A program made the translations under genes and the position numbers. From Druceiella hillmani (Eukaryota; Arthropoda; Insecta; Lepidoptera; Hepialidae), in the NCBI GenBank assembly GCA_039881145.1, contig JAYKKI010000029.1, positions 26,640,001-26,704,000 of the forward strand: 64,000 bases of DNA, written 5' to 3'. The notes under the pieces are model-generated. The model saw only the letters and a program-made list of their open reading frames with translations. It ran no database searches and had not been told where the DNA came from. Below, piece by piece: positions 57,850 to 64,000 of the stretch; the first letter of the stretch is position 1, and each line of letters opens with the position of its first letter.

Positions 57850-58245
57850 AAGCATACATAAACATACGAGTGGCATAAAAGAATTCATTAATTGAAGATT
57901 ATTTACATTCAGGTCAACCGAGAACTTCATATAGAAAGGGGAAAAATCTAGCAATTGTGGTTACGGAATCATGATTATGAACGCATTCATATCGCTATCT
58001 GTATTCAACAGTTTCTGGAAAAATATGATGTCAACCATTCATCAACAGCTACATAGTATCCTACGATAGTAGTTTAGACTATGGATTATTCCCCGCTTGA
58101 AGCTTTTTTGAGGGTAAAGCTGAAGTGAGAATTAAAGACGATATCTACGACGTGGTATAAGATTTTTTTAGGGTTCAAGCATTATACTAAAAACATAGAA
58201 GCCTATTTCCAAAACGATACACATAGTAAGTTATATTGATTTATT
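57850..58245 (+). pseudogene. possible mariner-type transposase relic
   Basis: In several plus-strand frames the segment reads TYEWHKRIH, then NREL or SGQPRTS-like residues from caggtcaaccgagaacttca, resembling the mariner N-terminal block WYKRF...D..RSGRPSTS. Further on, TMDYSPLEAFLRVKLK and NIEAYFQND resemble the C-terminal YSPDLAP-D-Y-LF--LK and CI---GDYFE blocks. The central catalytic aspartates are not found, and many stops occur. If correct, this is a strongly eroded and internally deleted copy. Confidence 0.3.
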
Positions 58246-60180
58246 ATAGTAAATTTATAACGAAATAAGTTTTCATTGTCTTTTATTTTTCACATGGCGC
58301 GCTACATATTTTTTTCGGTCTTTTGTTTCTAAATTCTTCCACCCTACTTACTTCTGACGTTTATAAGTTAATTACAAAACCTTTGTCATTCTTGTAGACT
58401 TTTAGGTACGTTTCCCTTGAAAAAAGGCGCTGAAGTAGTTCAAATTCTATATTTCCTTACTATATCCAAGCGCGTTTTTGTCTGTGGCTTGAGTCACAAT
58501 TACGTGACGTATAATAATGGATGAATAATCGCTTCTTAACGTAGGATCCTTGGGATTCAAAATTAACTTTTCTATTTCATAAGAGGTTGATATTTTGTTT
58601 ACATAAGTATACGTAATTTATTTTTGTATAGATGTGAAATATGTGTTAGGAATATTTGTTTTCGTTTGTATATATGTATATATTATAATTATGTTTACTT
58701 AACAATTTTAATACACCAATATATTTCAAGAGGTTAGTACGAGATACAGATTCAGGACAGACAAATACAGGACTACAGATTTCTCAAAGTAATTGATAAT
58801 AAAATATTTCAAAAAAATTAATTAAAAAACTGATTTTTTCAAAGGAAACCGAAATGATTGTAACATTCCCTGAAAGACATGTGATATATTTTTATTGCGA
58901 CATGTAAGTCATATTGCTAGATGATTTATGGATTGGATTATTACGTAATTTAAAAACTAGACATTCTATATAGATCAAGTTTAATAGTCTTGTTAACTAT
59001 ATATTTTTATTCGCCAATTCTAATTAAATGACTGGCTTTATCGATCAAACTAAAACCGATATAATTTATTTGGTTAAGGGTTTTTATTCAGGGTTTTGTT
59101 TTAAACGTTTTTATTTCTTATTTTCTAAACAATTCCGGTAGAACTAATTACAATACCCGAATGATCATAATTACCTATTTCCTCATTTATTGTGAGAACT
59201 TTTATGGTCTCTTAAAATTCAATACCAATTTTCATACGTTTTTTGTTATTCCCTTTATAAAGGTATGTAAACCTTTAATGAAGGAATGTCTAACATTAAA
59301 ACTTTTAAACAATTTATAATTTTGTAGAATAACTGACAGCTAATAGCGCGAATGAATTTTTTTGCTTATAGACCTTAAGAGAAATATATACACAGAAAGA
59401 CATCTTTTCAAGACACAGAAGACATTCTTAAAGAGGTATTTCAAAATATTAACAAAAATAATTTGAGTTAACGTTTAATAGATAGCATTTCAATGCAATA
59501 TTATTTCTATCAACTTGCACTAATAAATTAAAGACAAGTAGCTAGGTAACCGAGTTACTTGTCTACGCTTATGAAAGAGACATTAAGCGAAATATTTACA
59601 TAACGAGAAATAATATCTGTATTTGTTAACTGTTTATTGGAAATACTATGTACCCTTAAATTTTTAGATTTCTGTTTGTTACCTCAATGTGTATGGAGTT
59701 CTTATAGTTTTCTTATAGTGTGAGTTCTACTTGCGCGTAACACGTTTGTTAATAATTACTCGGCCTGTCATTGATAACAGGTAACAATATATTTAAAATA
59801 CTATCTATATTATCAACAAATAATATAGAGAGCATTTTAAACTTATTTGAAAATTAAGAAGGTAGTGTTGTTAAATTCGAAATGAAGTCGAATATTAAAG
59901 AAAACTCTAATCTAATCTCTATATGTTTCATAATTATTATCCAAACTTGTTTAACTATATTGCCGTATTTAAACAGGTTTTAGCTGATTTCCTATAGCAG
60001 ATGGGGTTTCCTATAGCATAGACTTAGTCACGGTTTACTTAGTAATAGTCTTATAAATACTGATGTCGTCTGTAATATCTCCGTTTGTTTGTTTAATGGA
60101 GGGGCCAGATATTTTTTAAAACTTTACTGGCTGTTCAAATTGATTCAGGTAGATTTTTCCACGAAACGGTCACGGAATAG
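58246..60180. other. AT-rich spacer
   Basis: No gene. A small stem pairs gacaagta with tacttgtc (59533-59565), and tttcctatagca is duplicated at 59987 and 60006. Confidence 0.55.
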
Positions 60181-60184
60181 AATA

Positions 60185-60490
60185 TCTTTTAAAAAATTGA
60201 CTTCAAAATAGGTAGGTAGGTACTAAAAAGTAAAAAATAATTAACTCAAAATATGTACCTACTTATTTGCATTAAATAACTAAGTTACTTATTTTTAAGT
60301 CGGTGCTAGCACTGTTGACCATAAAGGGCGTATTTATAATATAAACATTTACATTTGTTTAAGTTGATCGGCAGTGCTGGCAAATAAGTAACTTAGTTAT
60401 CTAATACAAATAAGTGGGTACCTATTTTGAGTTAATTATTTTTTACTTTTTAGTTCCTACCTTTTTTGAAGTGGTTTTTTAGAAGTTATT
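60185..60490. repeat. long inverted repeat, ~120-bp arms
   Basis: The left arm (about 60185-60320) and right arm (about 60364-60490) are reverse complements with about 85-90% identity by eye. They share actaaaaagtaaaaaataat, taactcaaaata and taactaagttacttattt. Both arms end outward in a ttttgaagt-type tail like the one at 61570. The loop of about 45 bp holds ataaagggcgtatttataat. It was probably made by two head-to-head insertions of one repeat or by a foldback event. Confidence 0.85.
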
Positions 60491-60639
60491 TTATTTTGGA
60501 ATTTTTAGTGATTAAGATATTAATATTATTCATTGTAATTATTTTCTTTCTCAGAATATTGTATAATTATTAAAATTCACGGGCAAAAGCTGGTATATAC
60601 ATAATTTTCTCTTTGTCTAAAATTGATTATCAACAACAC

Positions 60640-61440
60640 ATAGAATTGAGACGATAGTAGTAGCCGCAAATGGTTAGCTGTTGAAAAGTTCGGTTCTCCA
60701 TATCCGAAGTCAAATATCAGATTATGCAAATTAAAAAATACTACTTGAGGAGTTCCGCTTTCCATATCTGGAATCCAATATCAGATTTTGCAAAATAATA
60801 ACTAAAGTAACAACTAACCAGTAGCATATGCATTGAATCATGATCGATTTACTACCATCCGTTAAGGAGTTATGTTATTCACTTTCTGAACTCATCATTA
60901 CACACTAACCTGGTTGATGGTGCAATTATTTTGCAAAATAAAAACTACGAGTAGTAAATATCTTGAATTACGTTTGATTTACTGCCACTTTAATGGAACT
61001 CCGATAAAGAGTTCCATTGTTTATCTCCAGAATACATCAATAGACTTTGACATGATCGATAGTGTAGTTATTTTGCAAAATAATAACTATTAGTAGCAAA
61101 TATTTTGAATCACTTTCAATATACTACTATCCGTTAAGGACTTCCATCGTTCATCTCCAGAACTCATCATCAGACTCTGACCTGGTCGACGATGTAGTTA
61201 TTTCGCAAATTAATAACTACTGGTAGCAAATATCTTTAATCATGGTTGATTTACAAATATCCGTTAAGGAGTTCCATTATTCATTCCAGACCTTATCATA
61301 AGACCATGACCTAGTAAGTGGTGTAGTTATTTTGCAAAATAACAACTACCCGTAGCAAATATCTTGAATCATAGTTGATTTACTGCCATTAGTTAAAGTG
61401 TTATTCCATCGTTCGTTTCCGGACCTCATTGTCATATTTA
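60640..61440 (+). repeat. ~130-bp tandem units of a lepidopteran repeat
   Basis: Five diverged units are marked by ttgaatca or a close variant at 60832, 60963, 61105, 61235 and 61364 (period 129-142 bp). Each has tccgttaaggagttccat, ctccagaactcatcatcag, gacctggt and ttattttgcaaaataa in the same order. Shorter partial units occur at 60690 and 60752. There is no coding frame. This pattern is typical of the region before the tail of an abundant moth and butterfly repeat (RTE-like by memory). Confidence 0.75.
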
Positions 61441-61625
61441 TATTAGGCCACACCTATATCACCCTCTTTCAAATAAAAAGAGTATCATCAAAATCGGTCC
61501 ACTCGGTAATGAATTTCCGCTGAACATAAATAAAAAAAGATTCCGATGAATTGACAAGTTCCTCCCTTTTTGAAGTCAGTTAAAAAGATAAACGACTTTA
61601 CTTTTGAAGCCAGTTAAGAAGATCA
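61441..61625 (+). repeat. RTE-like repeat tail
   Basis: atcaaaatcggtccactcgg is followed by gacaagttcctccctttttg, then gaagtcagttaaaaagat, with a duplicate ttttgaagccagttaaga at 61600. The CCGA-type block, CCTCC and TTTTGAAGTCGGTTAAAA order is a hallmark of lepidopteran retroposon tails and the main clue to the host group. Confidence 0.6.
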
Positions 61626-61878
61626 TTTTTGCAAAAAATTCACCACAGAGCTGTAGTAATGAAAAGCGTAGTAGGTACAAAACAGAACAAACATCCACTG
61701 TCGAGGTTCTAAGACTGTTCCCTGATTTGTCGATGCGGCGGCGTGATATCAGTTTAGCTCGGTACCGAAACATTTACCGACTTTACCTTTACCGACCTTC
61801 GTATACATACTTATCGACGGCATGTTTGCGATACAAAATCGTACAGGACCGCTTGTGGTGTCACGAGACAATATCATC
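61626..61878. other. unassigned GC-richer segment
   Basis: Opposing frames of 65-92 codons (61576-61882) show no clear domain. A local repeat occurs (accgactttacctttaccga). It could be the 5' flank of the Harbinger relic. Confidence 0.3.
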
Positions 61879-62160
61879 TTAGTATGATGAAGATATTGTA
61901 GCATTTTATTTATATCTTCGTTCACGAAAAAAAAAGAAAACGCTGATGACATCCGTGTAATGAAAAAAAAATTAATTGTCAACTATTTGTTGCCGTTAAA
62001 GAACTTTTGCAGACATTAACATTTTTATTTGTGTATAATATGTCAAAGGAAACTTATCAAGATATTTTAAGCGTTGTTATTTCAGCAATATCTGACTTAG
62101 AGAATGTGTAAGTGCCGAAGAAAGATTGCTTATTGCTTTAAGGTATGTAGGCATATAAAT
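61879..62160 (+). pseudogene. Harbinger (HARBI1-like) transposase N-terminal relic
   Basis: The plus strand reads DEDIVAFYLYLRSRKKKK, then INCQLFVAVKELLQTLTFL, then YNMSKETYQDILSVVISAIS and, one base shifted, LRECVSAEERLLIALRYVG. This is the N-terminal order of PIF/Harbinger transposases: the EEI-LLY-LRRR start, the elongated ...L-x-D-x-FF block, MS-x-E-x-F-x-x-LL and the RxxIS-x-EERLx-x-TLRYLATG helix. A GTATGT splice donor may sit at the end (about 62141). The DDE catalytic part is missing. There are stops at about 61950 and a frameshift near 62098. It is inactive. Confidence 0.7.
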
Positions 62161-62246
62161 ACCGTTTTGGTTTTATTATCTACTTCATTAAAACAATCAG
62201 TTACAGTTCTGTATAAGAAAAATCAATATCAATGTTACTTGGACCA
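62161..62246. other. link between relics
   Basis: Contains a possible acceptor (cagttacag at 62198-62206) but no recognisable coding continuation. Confidence 0.4.
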
Positions 62247-62707
62247 TCATTTGAATAATGGGACAAATGAATGGGACATATGAATAAGTGTTGAGAATAG
62301 GTCGAAATTGTATAGAAAAGTTGAGAGGTACTTACTAGAATCACTCGTCACTTTCTGCGCAGGAGTACTCACAGAAGGTATGAGAGAAGAAGCAGTATTT
62401 GATTGTCTAAAATAAAATGACAGACAGTGCAGAGAAGATAGGTGTTTATTAGCCTCATTTGATATCGTCAGCAAGCAGTAAAAGTTATTTTAAATTTTCG
62501 TATTTGTTGAGCTGTCATGTTGTGAAAGTTAAAAAAACTTAAAAAGAAATGATTCATCACTGACTGATTTTCTGTAGTTTGCTTATGTTCATCTTCTTTT
62601 AAACTTTTTTCAAGAAATTCATCTTTGCTACATCGAATTTCTTGTTGGGTCGTCGGCATATACCATGTAACAGACAATTTGTTGGCGTCGTTGGTAATAT
62701 AAGTCAC
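62247..62707 (-). pseudogene. BESS-domain (MADF-BESS type) relic
   Basis: The minus strand encodes QQEIRCSKDEFLEKSLKEDE, then HFFLSFFNFHNMTAQQIRK and FKITFTA(C)L. This fits the BESS motif (FLLSLLP-L--L---Q---FK--I), which MADF-BESS factors use for protein contacts. Past a frame change near 62470, an acceptor (tcattttattttag) leads to NTASSLIPSVSTPAQKVTSD and a good GTAAGT donor at about 62332. A serine- and acid-rich linker (NPSIEERESRSVDAEVEE) lies upstream at about 62780-62850. No MADF/SANT domain is visible upstream. Harbinger elements often carry such a second protein, so it may belong with the transposase relic. It could also be a dead host factor copy. Confidence 0.5.
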
Positions 62708-63241
62708 TCTTTTGTAGATTACTCAGGTTGTACCATATCTTGTGAACCGTTAGTGGCAGCATCTGTTACTTGTTATTCTTCAACTTCTGCATCAACTGAC
62801 CGTGATTCACGTTCCTCAATAGATGGATTGTTACCACGGTTCGGAGATTCGTTAGCTGGTTTTACGGATGCTGAAATTAATGATAGATATTTTTTTGAGA
62901 TAATAAGGTTTTTCAACTTGCGATCACTTGATGGTATTTTCAAACTACTTAGGAAAGTAAATCTTATATTGCATATCTACAACAGAAAATGGAAAGATGT
63001 ATCAAATCGTTTTTATGAACTTTGGAATTTGCTCAATTATTTGGGTGCTAGGAATGATAACCATGTAATGATTCAGCAGCGGCCTCTGCATAAGCAGGAT
63101 TCAACTCTGAGTTGTCAGACTATAAGAGCTAGCACTCTATCATATTATTTGCCGTTTTTGATATTGACGGGTTGTTTACAACGATTTAGCAGACACACCC
63201 ATTTACACCAAAATATTTTCGGAAGTATTGATCTCAGATGA
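62708..63241. other. unassigned region, antisense frame
   Basis: A 199-codon plus frame (62642-63241) runs antisense to the BESS relic and its linker, and has no recognisable domain. The minus strand also lacks a clear MADF domain here. Confidence 0.35.
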
Positions 63242-64000
63242 ATTATATTTTCACCATTTAGTTATTTTGATATTAACTAACATTTTGAATATTTAGGAAT
63301 AATAGAATTAGTATAAATTTATGTTTAGTTTTTTTTATTAATAAAAGCAAATTGGTGTTCATTCAAAAAAGCAATATTTAGCTAATCGATTTATGTTGCT
63401 ACTCTAAAGAATACTTATATGATTTTTAAATAAAAATAAGAAACTTTTCTGCTACCACAAATTATGTTTTTTTTAAGAGGTTTTACAGAAATTCTTCCGT
63501 GGTCGCTATTTTGTTAAGTTTTATTAAGTTTTTAGAAAACATTATGTAATGGTTACATCAATTATTTAATAAATTGATTTTCGAATAACATGCTGCTTAA
63601 TTTAAAATAAACATTGTTTAAATTTTCTAAAATATTACTCTTCCTAACTGTATGGAACGCTGTAAGTTGTTGAACATTATTCAATGGGTAAAGTACATTT
63701 ATTTTTTTAGCTACGCTTAACTAATTTAATTTTATACAATTTCACTCTTATACAATTTCCTGTAGTAACATTTTTAGGATTTTATATATGCTACGTGATT
63801 GTATTACGATCTTCAACCTTGTACGTCAGTCTTGTAGCTCTTAAACTATATAAGCTCTGCGCCATTTTTAATACACGTTTTACAATGCTTTATTAATATT
63901 TCCATTAATTTAAAAAAAATTGTGAGAAGTTTTATCCTCAAAATACACTAAAGGTACTTACTTTAATTTATTTTTAGTGCAAAAATGATTTCCTGTTCAA
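63242..64000. other. AT-rich spacer
   Basis: Nothing recognised. Confidence 0.6.

Noticed and set aside
62642..63241. 199-codon plus-strand reading frame, among the longest in the window
   Set aside because: It lies antisense to the BESS relic and its linker, begins at a non-ATG codon and shows no domain. It is probably a shadow frame.

Overview
The window is AT-rich animal DNA. It has no operons, no ribosome binding sites and no long intact genes. GT...AG intron borders, long (AT)n and (GT)n microsatellites, decayed transposons and a divergent repeat ending in TTTTGAAGTCAGTTAAAA point to an insect, most likely a moth or butterfly (Lepidoptera). This is inferred from repeat style and cannot be proved from the window. 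No host protein-coding exon is recognised. The window reads as a gene desert or a very large intron filled with transposable-element debris, plus a few non-repetitive GC-richer patches that may be regulatory.

Layout. 0-9 kb: mostly AT-rich spacer, with a transposase-like reading frame at 2.5 kb, a LINE endonuclease scrap at 4.8 kb, a lysine-rich coding relic at 6.2-6.6 kb and a GC-rich patch at 7 kb. 9-10 kb: a 26-bp tandem array followed by a Tc1/mariner-family relic. 13-18 kb: microsatellites, a partly duplicated dispersed repeat that carries its own GT tract, and several clean hairpins. 20.9-21.1 kb: a 47-bp tandem array. 25.7 kb: a 110-nt, almost perfect hairpin. 32.6-33.7 kb: two copies of one small hairpin element in opposite orientation, each with an exact 12-bp target-site duplication. 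Their arms carry a hammerhead-ribozyme-like core, and this is the most unusual system in the window. 34.3-35.8 kb: a 1.5-kb element with terminal inverted repeats and one spliced-looking unknown reading frame. 38.4 kb: a jockey-type reverse transcriptase fragment. 42.8-44.0 kb: a 5'-truncated R1-clade LINE. 45.2-46.1 kb: a Ty3/gypsy-like (KRBA2-like) integrase relic. 48.5-51.6 kb: a nearly full-length but broken THAP/P-element transposase gene. 52.7-53.4 kb: a second THAP-domain relic on the other strand. 57.9 kb: a possible mariner relic. 60.2-61.6 kb: an inverted repeat and tandem units with a lepidopteran RTE-like tail. 61.9-62.7 kb: a Harbinger transposase relic facing a BESS-domain relic.

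The genes do not work together as a pathway. Every recognisable protein belongs to a mobile element, and nearly all are interrupted by stops or frameshifts. The P-element gene keeps its D, D and E catalytic residues across its broken frames, which suggests fairly recent inactivation. Long stretches between these items are AT-rich and featureless by eye.
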